Positions 26,701-39,293 of a stretch of DNA of 64,000 nt are shown one piece after another; the stretch's first letter is position 1; each line of letters begins with the position of its first letter. The DNA is taken from contig NW_017804054.1 of NCBI RefSeq assembly GCF_001625305.1, positions 1,346,393 through 1,410,392 on the forward strand. The letters are read 5' to 3'. The DNA is from Branchiostoma belcheri. Lineage: Eukaryota > Chordata > Leptocardii > Amphioxiformes > Branchiostomatidae. The position numbers were made by a program, and so were the translations under genes. The notes under the pieces are model-generated. The model had not been told where the DNA came from. It saw only the letters and a program-made list of their open reading frames with translations, and made no database searches.

Positions 26701-29700
26701 CTCAGTCTCGATCCCATGAAATAATGACGTCACCATCTCGTCCCCTGCGTACTGTGGTTCTCCCTGGGGGTTGTCTTTGGGACACATACCACAAGGATGA
26801 AGACGACTTATTTTTATACAAGCCCACACACGGCGGATCGAAATGACGCAAAAACGACACACAACACCGCTTGGTTAATTATGTGGTTAAGTCAATCAAG
26901 GCAAATGATAATTAACCAGCGGTGAAAATTGAAGAGGCGGAAGCGAATGACAATAACGGAAAGATGCTCTTTTTGTTTGTGAAAGGAAGAAAGATTAAAA
27001 TGTTATGTTGAATCTCTTCCGTTTAACGTGGAATGTTGTACAGTGAAATACCCTAAAATATCGACCCAACACAATTCCTTACTACAATATCACAAGACTG
27101 GAAATAATATGGCGAAAGTAGTCAAATGATATTTCATTTTTCTATGCTTGACATGAGGACTCTCGAATGAAGTTGGGTACAGGAATGACTCGTGCATTTC
27201 AAGATGTGTAATTCCAGTAGCTGTTCTTATTTATTTATCTACACAAAAGATATAATAGTGACAATTTGGAGTAATGGTGAATTTCGTTAAAAACATACAT
27301 TTTTCAATACCGCAATGAACCGCGATATGGTTCATATAACCTCAAATATATAATAAGTCTATTTAACTTTCTTTCCTGGAACTATCGCAGTGTGGAACTC
27401 GCTGACACCAAGTACAGTAGGGGCATTATCATTAGATAGCTTTAAACTTTAGAGTTAGATGTTCAAGGGTTATGTGTAACAAGTCGTTCGCTGTAATGTA
27501 GCCAGCTGCCGCCGCGCCGCGTGCCTACGAAGCTGGTGTGTTACGCCGAAAGACGGTTATACCGGCTATACAGATACAGATTATTGCTCCCTTCAGTCAG
27601 TTGTACCTTTTCTTCATCCCTTTATACAGTGTTTATAGAGTTTGTGGTAAGATAGCGCTAGCGGAAATAATTGGCGGATCGACCCACGTTTTCCGCGGCA
27701 CTCCTAGCTCCCATCGTGAGGTCATACCGCATACTTTACTACAGCCGTAATGCAGTAATTACACCCAACAATCGTTCGGAAACAATGCCTCATCGTTCAA
27801 CCCTAGCCCGCAGCCAGGAAACTTCAGGTGAAAGGGCTTTGTCGTGTCGTGGTACCTGTAAATTCTTCTGCGGGGAACGTTTGTGTGGGCTTCAAATAGC
27901 ACCTACGACATATGCAGGTTACGTCTGGAGCGGTAGACCACATTCGTCGTATGTGTAGATCGTGGTACGCAGAATATCAGACTCTAACAGAACCAACAAG
28001 GGCCTAAGGCAGACTTTTTTCGTAACAAGGCAGCCGGATGTTGCATGCAGGTCACATGCTACTTTCCAAGCAGAGGTTTGGGTTTTGGGGGTATTTTTAG
28101 CGTGTTTTTAGGCTTTTTTATCGGGGTTTCTCTTTTGCACTGAATTTTTTTCCCCACCAAACCCAACGGTTTGGTGGGGAAAAATTTCAAAAATTCAAAA
28201 ATTCAGTGCAAAAGAGAAACCCCGATAAAAAAGCCTAAAAACACGCTAAAAATACCCCCAAAACCCAAAACCTCTGCTTGGAGAGTAGTCACATGCATGG
28301 CTATCCCACGAACGTGTACTTTAGTTTGCAATCTTGCGACCATCGTACTGGGCCTTTATTCAGGTACAATTGTGGGTAAAATTACAGATGTTTCTGGTGT
28401 CTACCTGTCCTGCACTGGCCCAGGATAAAACCATCCTGTAACCGTAATTACTAATTATCAATTTTTGGTCCGTAGCGAACCAAAGTTACTCTGGGTTCTA
28501 CAGAAAAGCAGCCGGTTATAGAGCAGATTACCAAAAAAAAAATACTACGAGAAACATATTCAGAACAGTGTTTAAAGAAATGAATGGGAAATAAAATGAC
28601 TGGTGGGCGAAGAAATCGTTTGGTAAAAGCTATCTAATTTTATCCAGTGAAAGTACTCTATGCAGAAAAAAATCTATTTCGAGCCCTGGGCTGTCAAAGA
28701 GAGAAAACAGTGAAACATTTGTGTTGAGACAGCGGGATAACAAACAACAGAGTACGTCGTAACTCGCTCTCTGCACAACTTCGATGGCTGGTGCTGATAA
28801 CACATTCTCTGTGTGACAGGGACAGGCGTCTGTGTTACGTTATGATTAAAGTGTATGCATAATCATACTGGCGATATTAAAACGCGCGTTTCGCTGTTAT
28901 GTGAAATATAAAACATTAAGCCACAGGTACTACTTTTGCGCTATTTCACAATGGAATCATAATGCGTGTGTTTGCGTTATGCTTTGTTCTATTGTGTCTT
29001 TTTTACGACTATTTACACAGCGTTGTCAATGTTATCAAACCATATATCAGGATACACACGATGGTATTTAGATAGGCGATAAGATGTGTAGGACGAATGT
29101 AGTGGCTGTGGAAGAGAAAAACGCAAATGAAAAGCCTCACAAACACGCGGGTAAAACTGTAAGTCAAACCCTACATTTGCTTGGACATTACTAAGTAGTA
29201 TATATAATAATTAGAGCTACTTTGTTCCATTACATTCGAAAGGGTGGAAATATGCGCATATACTATTTCATATTTACAATTCTTCTAAAAATGAAAATAG
29301 GGAGAGTCTAACTGTCGTACTTTCATCGAGTTTCTAATTCCATTCATCTGTCTACGAGGCAGCCATTTTCAATGTTCCTTTTGGACAACGTTTTCACAGA
29401 TCTTTATCAGACAGTTCTAGTTTTGAACCACCTGGTTATATTGAAGATGCATCTGATAAGAACAGTGATACTTCCGTACCGATGACAATAAACAGGTGAC
29501 AATAAACAGACCACACTATTCAACGAAACAAAAGATCTATTATTCGGTTCTAATTCAACGCACTGCCTATAGTTTTAATATCTTTTAATGTTACCATAAA
29601 ACAAAAGCGGTGTTGTAAAAATCACATAACAACCAGTCATAATATCCTCATTTGAATAAACGTGAAGTTTTTATTATTTGTTTTTATCATTTTATTTAAC

Positions 29701-31300
29701 TTTATTTACAGCATACACATCAAGTAACGACATGCTTGCAAATCTGCATTGGCTTGTGGGCCTACATACAAATATATACAAGAAAGGGCGCGTATAAGAA
29801 TGTGTAGATCTTAATAGTTTTAACATCTAACAACGTCAATGCCATTACCGAGAATGTTAATACACTTAGTCATTCAAGAGGACCTAGGTAGGCGTGATGT
29901 TAATTAATTAGATTAACTGGCGTTAAATGCTACAACATACGCCTACACCACAGCGACTTTTCACCAAGTTCTTCAAAATGGCGGCTACACCAATTATGCA
30001 ATTCAGGGCAAAGAAAAGAGTACAACATTCCGATGGAAAAATTACGCCAGTCGCTGGAACACGAAATACTTTTGTGTTCGTCAATTTCTATACGTCATAT
30101 ATTTGCTTTTGACTAACTTTGAAAGAATTCACAGCTACAGAGTTGAATGGTTTAACGAATTTTAACACACCGTTTCTGGCCACAACAAAAGCGTTAAAAC
30201 TGCGTTTCGCTCGGCTGAATAATTGGTTTAACAAGCACAAACCTTATTGGATTTCTCTTGTCGAAAACCGGAACAAAAACCTTGTTAAGGTAAAACCCTA
30301 AAAGCAGATAGGACAATTGACGCAAATTCAATTTCGATCGTTCTACACGCCCAGTGTATGAGTACGTGCGGTTTAGCGGTCTTGATATTTTAACGGTTTT
30401 ACCGAAATTTGAAGCGCAGCAGTTGTAACCAAGATTGATCAATTGGCCATAAATGATACAAATAATCTAAATCAGACATGCTGATCATATGATCATACTT
30501 TTAAATCAAAGTCCATGTATAAATCATAAAGGTGAAGGTCATACAAATTCAATTTTTGGTCCCTCAACGGTACCCTTCCAGTGTAAAGGGAGGCAACTAA
30601 AATGTAAACTGTGTTAACTTGTTGATCTTTACTGCGATTAGCACGATTTCTGGGTTCTTGTGTCCATTATACTTCACAGGTGTACCTGTCAATATTCATC
30701 CTGGAGAGATTAGCACAAATGAACCTAATTTCCTAACCTTCCCAAGGCCAACTTCAGAGCACATACTAGTAGCAAAAAACGTTAATGTTGTAAATACGGT
30801 CCCATAGGCGACGTCTGCATCATTGAATATACTACAATGACAAAGGCATATTGCGTCTTTGTAAATTAACGCTAATGCAGAAGATAACTTGTAGTGACTG
30901 TTTATCGACTTTTCATAAAGACACCAACAAATCTAATTTTCCATAAAAATGCCACCAAAATATAACTTCTTTTCGCTGTGAAATTAGTGGTGCGAAAATT
31001 AGTTTTTGAGAATATTTGTTGCTTATGGCTTTTCAAGTTCACGATATTTGTAATATTCAAGCAGATGTTAAGATCCGGATCAGTCTTAGTAGTTGATACG
31101 TGTTTTAACGGCAGTTTTAGCAGTGTTACTGTTGGAGTAGTAAGGCGCAGATTGATAAGAAAAGGTTCACCACTTTGGACGTACTAAAAGCAAAAGGCTG
31201 TTTTAGCTGTTTCTTTAGTGCCGATGGCTGTTTCTGTCTTGTACCGCATCAAAATTGTAGAACGGTCAACGACAAATGTGACCACGCCAGAAACGTGGAA
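23710..31300. other. Gene-free CpG-rich DNA
   Basis: No supported exon. Two adjacent open frames at 25300-25572 and 25604-25849 are rich in charged residues but lack splice signals and known domains. The stretch contains foldback MITE copy 2 (28060-28287), a perfect 11-bp hairpin (24017-24042) and a YY1-like AAAATGGCGGC (29975-29985). CpG is not depleted. Confidence 0.5.
28060..28287. mobile_element. Foldback (hairpin) MITE, copy 2, nearly perfect
   Basis: A 228-bp element whose two arms, about 100 bases each, are nearly perfect reverse complements around a tiny loop (CCACCAAACCC-aac-GGTTTGGTGG). Ends are TACTTTCCAAGCAGAGG and CCTCTGCTTGGAGAGTA. The flanking 9-mers gtcacatgc (28051-28059 and 28288-28296) are identical, a clean target-site duplication. 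The arms share blocks with copy 1 (CAGAGGTTTGG, GCGTGTTTT, CGGGGTTTCT, TTGCACTGAAT). High arm identity and an intact duplication suggest a fairly recent insertion. No protein is encoded. Confidence 0.92.
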
Positions 31301-31393
31301 CTCTCTCTCTCTCTCTCTCTCCCTCTCTCTCATTCTCTCTCTCTCTTTTCTCTCTATCTATCTATCTCTTCTCTCTATCTCTTCTCTATCTCT

Positions 31394-31425
<32 letters not shown>

Positions 31426-31569
31426 GTCTGTCTGTCTCTATCTGTCTCTCTATGTCTCAGTCTCTCTCTCTCCCTCTCTCTGTCTCTGTCTGTCTCTCTG
31501 TCTGTCTGTCTGTCTCTTTGTCTCTCTCTCTCATCGTGACACACACACACGCGCGCGCGCGCACGCACG

Positions 31570-31656
<87 letters not shown>
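31301..31656. repeat. Compound microsatellite (CT)n-(CTGT)n-(CG)n-(CA)n
   Basis: About 235 bases of polypyrimidine CT repeats, with CTAT and CTGT variants, are followed by an alternating purine-pyrimidine tract. That tract starts near 31539 and includes ACAC, a CG run of about five units at 31551-31561 and about 85 bases of CA, with one CTC interruption at 31602-31604. Long open frames crossing it on both strands are repeat artefacts (Ser/Leu, Thr/His, Cys/Val runs) and are not genes. Confidence 0.97.
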
Positions 31657-32660
31657 GCAACATCTTCATGCATAAACCAACAAGCCCACCGTCCCTCTAA
31701 ACCCACAACCATTCTGTTATTTCATTACAGGGATAAATACGGCCAACAATGACTAATTCTCCTGGATTTTCCTTCGCATTGACGAAGTTAGCCCGGCCTT
31801 CCTCTATTGTTTACCTGGATATTGCGCTTTTCTAAACAATCTCCCAACGGTTACCAACACAAACGGGAGGTGTTTTTAGTCTTTCCTTCTAAACTAGCGG
31901 GCTAAAAGTCAATCCTTTCTAAAATCCTGGATATGTCATCTCCTGGTCACTTTTTAACGTCCTAAAAGTCTTATCTATAAATATGATTAATCCAATATCA
32001 GTAAATGAAGAGTATTTTCGTGACATACCATCACGTTGTAGCGGTTTGTAATAGCGTGACTGGTACACCTGCGTTGTTTATCTGTACCGGTTCCCACCCA
32101 CTCTATAAGATACACACCATTGAGGTACGATACAAAGGTAACTCGGGCGGTGTGAATGGAGAGATTACCGCCATCCCGACGTCAGGAACAAGGAAAATAA
32201 ACAGTGTTCGTGCCGGTGTAGGGACAGGTGGGTGTGGTGGAACAGTAGCTAATATGAACCGTGTGAAAATATACACCATACCGACGGACTGTATGGAGAA
32301 GTTGTGAGGGGAGGGGGGCTGGATCAACACTAATGATGGTGGAAGTTGAAATTTAATGCAAAACAGGAAAAACCTCCGTCATGTATGCTTTCAAGCAAGG
32401 GGGTCTAATGATATTAGTTATAATATGGATCCTTGTTTAACCGAACGGGCAACTATTATAGTATCTAGAATGGTATACAGACAAAAACGATTATCTAAGT
32501 TATACAATAACACAATATTAACGTTACATCTACGTATACATAATGCGATATTTGTTATACAACTCAAACAACAAGAGGTTCTAAAAAAACAAAGACACAA
32601 GACATCTGAGGTAAAAGCAATATGAAGAACTGAAGACAAGACTGACGTGGCCTTGGTAAC

Positions 32661-32757
32661 TACTCTCCAAGTAGAGGTTTGGGTTGGTGTAAAAAAGATA
32701 TCAGTGCAAAACACAAAGCCCGATAAAAAGCTTCAAAACACGCCAAAATAGCCAAAA
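32661..32757. mobile_element. Foldback MITE, copy 3, truncated at one end
   Basis: The left end TACTCTCCAAGTAGAGGTTTGGG belongs to the same family (its first 20 bases suffice to see this). The interior keeps CAGTGCAAA, CCCGATAAAAAG and AACACGCCAAAATA from the right arm. The right terminus (CTGCTTGGAGAGTA) is missing. Even so, the element is bounded by identical 10-mers ccttggtaac at 32651-32660 and 32758-32767. This fits an original 9-10 bp target duplication followed by an internal deletion reaching the duplication. Confidence 0.8.
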
Positions 32758-35700
32758 CCTTGGTAACAGCCACACCTCATTTTAGCACTATTGTATTGTG
32801 TTGTTTATGTTTCAGCAGATATTCTTAGAACATGTGAGGAAGGGTCGTGGATTCATCCATTTTCTTCCTGTTTTTCGAGCGGTGTGTGAAAAAAACGAGA
32901 CAACATATTTTCTTCCCAATATCTAATTTAGAAGTATCCAAAGCGAAAATGTAGAGACTAGAACTTTAGAAGAGCGATTGGAAGACCTAACAATTTTCGC
33001 GCCTTCTTGTGAAATAAAAAAGTGAAGTAACGTAAAAGTTACAAACGTGCGACATAATATAACACAAGCGCCTTTCACATAAAATGCTTTAGTTGCATAA
33101 TTGATGAACAGACGTGAATCAATGAAAAGTATGGTAGAATTGTAGCAATAATAGATATTTCAGTCAACAATATTTCAATCCGTTACGCAAAGGCGCCAAG
33201 CAAAACTAGCCACCCAAATCCCGACATCCAAAGACCGTATTGAAGAAATGGGTTAATATGTCTGGTTTTTAGCTTCAGCATAAGGTTTTCCTGGTATCGG
33301 CTACTCTTTGACAAAATAAAAAGGAAATCGGCCTTTCATCTTTGTACACAGCTAATTCATACATGCAGACAGCACCGTATACTCAAAATACGGTCTTGCT
33401 GGCAGGTTTTCATGTGAAAATATATGGGCGGGACCAGCAAAGATCAAAGCCTCCAAACAGTGAGGGGTAGAAGAGAAATACCCCTGAGTTACTGTTGTTC
33501 TTTGTTTCAACGTATCACAACTACTGAGGTAGATACACAAAACAAGCAAGAAAATAAAACATACATAGTTTTGAAAAACAAAATGTATTCATTAAACTAT
33601 ATGCGGAAAACGTAATCTCTTGGAAGATATTAGGATTGTGGCAGTTTTCTGTTGTTTTTCAGGAGCATAAGTAGCCTGGTAGAGACTTACTAGGACCAAG
33701 GAGTAGAAACTCCTTGCTAGGACCATGCTAGCCTTCTATTTCTCCTTCCGATCTAACGGTGCAAAATTAATAAACCTCAGGTTCTGTCAGTCCGAAACTG
33801 TACAGTCCGACGACACTAACGTTCTACATATATTACTAGTAGGCCACGTGTGACCTTGTAACAAGTTCGAGCATGTGTCGGCAGCCTGACTCTCTTAACA
33901 TTTTTCTCAATAAGAAGACACAAATCCCTCGAATTAAATAGTTCAGTAGCAGCTGTCACGAAGAGAAATAGCAGCAAAATCTATGCTTTTACCTAAAATC
34001 TGTCTGGATTTGAAAATATCGATGAATTTGAGTAACGCGGTGCGACATCTGCTAACTATGAAGATCCCGTTATGTTGATGATCCCCCCTAGGCCTCCCAA
34101 AAAACATGGCGGCATGCCATTTGATGTTTTGTATCAAACAACAACAAACAACAACAAACTTGCTGTAAACTTTGATGTGTTAGTCAATTTAGTACCTACC
34201 TTGCTACTTTTTGCCTTTAGTAGTCCCACCAACGCCAGTAACGTCTCAGTTGGTTTCTGTGAAACGAATTTTGAACGGGAGACAGAAAACTGACTTGTGA
34301 GTCCGAGAGACCGCGTGGTGAACTGAAGAAAGGCCAGCAGCGATGTTTATTGGGGGTTATTTCCGACTGCACGGCACATGCAAGGTGTGAAAAAATGCAA
34401 AACAAACGCATTCCTTTCTTTCAGAGTTCAACACTCTTATGTTGTTATGTTTTCCTTCTCTCTTCCAAGGAATCCACGATAATACATGTAGATCGACTAT
34501 AGGAAAAACGTCTTCCAGGACAAATTCAGATTGACTCGATTCTTGTTATGACGACAGCGCGAAATGTCACCAATATAATACTGCATTTATCATCATCTAC
34601 CGACCGTCAGACTTTTTCATCGAGCCCCTCATTCGGTTGACGTTGGTTTGTACCTCCCTTTGTCTGCATTGTCGACAGTTGTCATATACAATGTACTTTT
34701 ATACTTCAAGTACAACTTTCAATACCAAGTACAACTTTCAATGACCCTTGCGTAAATCTACCAGTTAGTATAGTGTACGAGATTAATTTCAACACATACA
34801 AATAAAAACGAGGAAGCGTTAGTGCACTTATTGGGAAAACGGATGGCAATAAATACTCGTATAAAAACTCGTCACTTTTTTTTTAATTTGTCGACCAACT
34901 CTAGTCTTTGGGAGACTAGAAGTGACTTCACACTGCAACTTCCCCGTATCCTAGCTACAGCAAGGTCACATTAAAAGTGCACGGTCCGTCCGACTGCTTC
35001 TATGCCTCTTCCGACCCAAGCCCTGTGATGATCTCTGTCTCAAAAAGACATTTTTCTTCTCTCTGGGATAAAACTGAATACGGAGAAAAAAGTAAAGGAT
35101 AACCGGGTAGTCCGAAACACGTGCCCGAAGGCTCTATATCCTGAAATCGATGGCGGCCATTCCACTACACGTTACCTTCTTTCTGTGACTTTGCGGGATC
35201 AAAGCAGGGTTTGAGGGCCTTGATCCGACAATGGCAGTACACGGAGTTCGGAACGACAAAAAGGTCACAGAACCACTTTTGCGTGTCCTTGGCCGGGAGC
35301 TAGCTTTCCGCCGGCCGGTTTATGGACTTACGCCGGGAGAGGGGCGAAGGGAACACGATCTATGATGAGAAGACACTGACCGGAGTCACTCGGACGGACT
35401 CAAGGTTATCAAAGTTGTGGTTTACGTTAAAAGTTGGTAAAGTTAGGAAACGCTTTCTTGTTGGAACAACAGAACAGGCCCGGGGGCAATGTCAATTGCA
35501 ATGATTTATGACAGACAAGAGGAAAAATATATTTTTTTGTTGTGTGCAGAACTCCTCATATGGATAAGTCCGTTGTGAGAACTCTTACAAACTGTAAATA
35601 CATCGTTTCAAATATAAAACTTTCAGTTGGCAAACCTTAAGTTGAGTACAGTTTACAGTATACGTAGCAAAAAGCATGTCAGTCTCTAGCATGATGCATA

Positions 35701-36790
35701 CGTTGCATGGAAGCAAGAACACTGACCTGTGGAAGTTGCGATCTTTTGAAAGACTATCACATATGGGTATGTTGAGGGAAAGCGACCTCTAGTGGCCCTG
35801 GAGGAAAAGTGCACCTGTACCAGGATTACTGACAACGTCCAGGACTTACCCTTGCCTAACTGATCATCGGGTCTGATAGGGTAAAGAACAGTAAATGCCT
35901 AACCCGTGTGCCTAACCCATACCACCTTCTGTCAGTGCATACAACACATCTCTGTATGATCTGCTTCTACTGTACTGTGTGAAAAATACACACCGGGAAC
36001 AAGCAAACTTACTGAGTCAATGATACTCGTAAGATATTCATTCATTGGAATAGTAGTAGCTAAATGTCTGTCGACTAAATACGAAACTAGGAATTACACA
36101 TTGTCTTCAATATGTATATATGAAGAAATTGCACTTATTAGGAAACGTTAACAACCGCTTAACCACCGCACCAGATAGGTTGAATCGGCATTCCCTTGGT
36201 GTTCCTGATGTTATCTACATTTAGACTAGACTTGAGGTGGTGGTCAAAACAGGTCAGTCAGTCAGTCGGTCTCACGAGGACCTCTGGCGACTGAAAAGTG
36301 AGAAATGTGGGGATTTCTTGACTACATGTATATTCAATTCTTTGTTATTTTTGCCCTGATCATACATATACATGGCCTGTGTTCACAAACAATCAAACAA
36401 ACAAACCAAAATCGTCACCTATGCTTAATTTTGATATGCATGGGCATCAATGACTTTTTAAAAGAAAGATTGTCAAAAACATCAGACGACTGCTTTCCAT
36501 AACTTGGCCAAAACCTACCTAAGCGCAAAAAAGCACTACTCATATTTCTCATGCAAACAATCATACAATTTTCAGTTTCTTGGGGCTTTTATTATATCAG
36601 ACCACCAAAGCTTATGTCACACTATGTCTCTTATACGTCAATAAACCCTCGCCTGAAATGTTGACTGGTGTTACTATGAGAGAAAGGGCTAACTTGGAGT
36701 CGAGTTTCCAATATTAGATATCCAATTATTGCATCCGTAAATATGATTCCATAGGGTTGGTGAATGATTGAGTATCGAAGTTCTTTATTC

Positions 36791-36833
36791 ACAACCACTT
36801 GTTTACGAGAGCCATTTGTAAACAAGTGGTTGT
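36791..36833. repeat. Perfect 16-bp inverted repeat
   Basis: ACAACCACTTGTTTAC at 36791-36806 and its exact reverse complement at 36818-36833 are separated by 11 bases. Each arm carries a forkhead-type core (TGTTTAC/GTAAACA) and an E-box-like CACTTG. The stem is too short for an ordinary microRNA precursor. It may be a paired binding site or a small transposon footprint. Confidence 0.8.
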
Positions 36834-37149
36834 ACACTTAACAATTAGCACAGAATGGATACACATTGCCCTAAAAATTGCTTTAATGCGTGTCGAACTC
36901 AGAACAAACTAGCTGCTAGTATTTAACTAATCTCTAAGAGGATGTGGTGTTTTACGCCGGCTTTTGTGATACAACTTTTAGAGGTCCGTATTTTTCTCTT
37001 TCCCTCGCCTTACAGGGAAACAAAAGAAGACTATTATTGGAAAGAAGTCAAATTGGAAATTATTTTGACACCCTCTTTTATTTGTTTGTTTTTCTTTGTA
37101 CAAATTTCACCCACCTGCTGTCCCATAATTCACCACGGTGGTCCCGAGC

Positions 37150-37470
37150 TAAAATGACGTCACGCACCGGCTTCAGCACATGCGCACTCCACGTCACTAC
37201 TTAGGCCCCATTCAACCTTCTACCATCTAAATTCGGCCTTTTTTTCTGGTCTTCCTAGTGTGTGTATCAAAATATACAGCGATGCCAGAAAATATGATAT
37301 CCTAGAGAATCGTCCCGTGTCTTTAAATCGTTCCAGTCTGGGATTTCCGGGCGGAAATTCGCGTTTAAAGATCCGATCGCCGGATTGAGTTAGCAAGTGG
37401 CGGCCATCTTGGATGGGGCACTAAGAGAGATCTTCCTCGGTTTTCGTCTTTGTGGACAGATATTCGAGGT
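37150..37470 (+). promoter_or_regulatory. Candidate GBF1 promoter region
   Basis: The segment has a palindromic cAMP-response element TGACGTCA (37155-37162), an NRF1-like half site CATGCGCAC (37179-37187) and a YY1-type GGCGGCCATCTTGG (37399-37412). These are elements common at promoters of broadly expressed genes. It lies about 2 kb upstream of the first coding exon of GBF1, at the switch from CpG-rich to CpG-poor DNA. The coding exon is preceded by a splice acceptor, so a non-coding first exon must lie upstream. A weak donor (CGAG|GTAGTA) near 37466 could end it. Site identities are seen; function is inferred. Confidence 0.45.
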
Positions 37471-39293
37471 AGTATATTCTTCTGAACACGGTTATGGCTT
37501 TGTGCGAATGTTTTGTTGCGTGTATGGCGTGTCTGGAGTGAGGATCACCGTCATATATTTGACAACGCGGTATTGTCGATGTGGCACTTGGGCCCAGCTA
37601 GCTACGTCATGTATGTGGTGGGATGGGGAGGGGGGCGGTGACCAACTGAAACATATCATATTATGTTTTCATACTGCTCTGACCATACAAACAATCTAAT
37701 TTTATCTGATAAGTAATACCAAACGTATGGCTTTAGTACCTTATGAAGAAACGCATATTACGGTCCATATTTACCGAAATATGCATGAAATATTGATTGT
37801 CAACACTAGGTTATAAAAGTTGTTTATCAATCAAATCTAACATACATCGGATATCCATAAATTACAAACGATTTTGATGCCATGTGAGCCAATCTCTCTA
37901 CTGAGCTATTCTGCTATTATATGATGTACTAAGTTTTCACTTGTGCATGCAGGAACAATGTAAATTATGATCCTCTATGGATTTTAGCTGGACTATGACC
38001 AGTTAAAGGGGCCAGCACAAAATATGTACAAAAAAACTGAGATTTCAGCTAGCCTTGTGCATTATACTGCATGTGTTACACTGGTGTGTTATTCCAAAGG
38101 GCAGTTACACTGGCTCGACAGATATGGTCATATGTATAGATCAGTCCTCTGCTTTACATGTGGTTTGAAGTTGCGGTTCCAGTACACTACAAATTCAAGA
38201 AACACTGTTCTTCATTCAAACATGATTTTACATGGACAGCCCTTGCTTCACTGTATTTGGTCACCAGCTGCTCAGAACTCACAACAGAATGGCCCTTTTT
38301 TGTCCAAACATAAACAGGACCTATGGTTGTTGTTAGGAACTGAATTGTTCAACTGTGGAAGGCTTTTATGTGTGTGAGAGCTGACACAGATGTGACATGT
38401 CTGTACAGTTCCTGCATCAAAGTGCCTGCATCAAATATGTAAATTACATAGAAAAATACTGCACAGAAGTGCATAACACCATGGAGGTAAAAGAGTCTAC
38501 CTCCATGATAACACAAAGTTATGAATGGATCTTTGCAATTTTTGGTATGTCAGTATGTGCTTGCTATTATGTGAAGGGCAAGATTGCATATGTGCCCCCT
38601 AACAGCTTTCTATGGTACTGCTATAGAATATCTGGTTTTGATACCTCATGTTCTGGGCATGCTATAGTCATGTTGTAAGTGGAGTTGTCATCAAATGGTA
38701 CAATTAGATGATGTTGTACAGTAGTGTCACCACTGTATGCTGTTCCAATTTGATTTTACCACTGTAATTTCATTACCTATTGTAGAACCCTAAGGGAGAC
38801 CAATGAAGTGTTATTACTTACAAGATGAAATTGAATCTACTTGGTGATCTATACCAGCACACATATTAATGAGAAGTTACTTTTCAACAGGTATAATTAT
38901 CCCTGACTTGCCAAGCTACATTCCAGTCTTTAGTTGAGCATCTTTACCCAGTGGATCTTTTCACAGAGCACATTGCATGCTGGGAGATTGTAGGCACTAT
39001 GGGTAACTCTGCGAAAATAAAATCATGACAACATAGACAAGACACATTGTGCATGTTTCACATGTGTTGTCATGGTAATGAGTAAAAATGACAGGAGTGC
39101 TCTAAGCTACCCACAGTGCCTTGCATCTCCCAGCATGCAATGGGATATGCGAAATTCTCTGTCCTGTCAGGTTATAATGTTATCAATATAAGAGGGACAG
39201 GGTCATAGAGAATACATAAGTTCTGTAAAGCTGCTACATGTAATGACAAAGCTAATAGTATAATGATAATTATTATGTACTGTTCCTCTGTAG
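37471..39293. other. Non-coding DNA, probably GBF1 intron before the first coding exon
   Basis: CpG-depleted sequence with no exon seen. It contains a 172-bp inverted-repeat MITE (38971-39142) and a short inverted repeat ATGGAGGTA/TACCTCCAT near 38482-38507. Confidence 0.5.
38971..39142. mobile_element. Inverted-repeat MITE
   Basis: The left end CATTGCATGCTGGGAGAT is repeated inverted at the right end. Similarity continues inward (AGGCACT.TGGGTA, and ATGACAACA against TGTTGTCAT), so most of its 172 bp can fold back. No clear target duplication is visible, so the superfamily is undetermined. Confidence 0.75.

Larger units (their letters stand above)
31657..37150. other. Intergenic DNA upstream of the candidate GBF1 promoter
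   Basis: No exon is supported. The segment contains the third foldback MITE (32661-32757), two ATGGCGG words (34106, 35150) and a perfect 16-bp inverted repeat (36791-36833). It is still CpG-rich, unlike the GBF1 gene body to its right. Confidence 0.5.

Noticed and set aside
31175-31712. Long open frames (up to 166 codons) on both strands across the microsatellite
   Set aside because: They translate CT and CA repeats into Ser/Leu, Thr/His or Cys/Val runs. No unique domain and no splice context.
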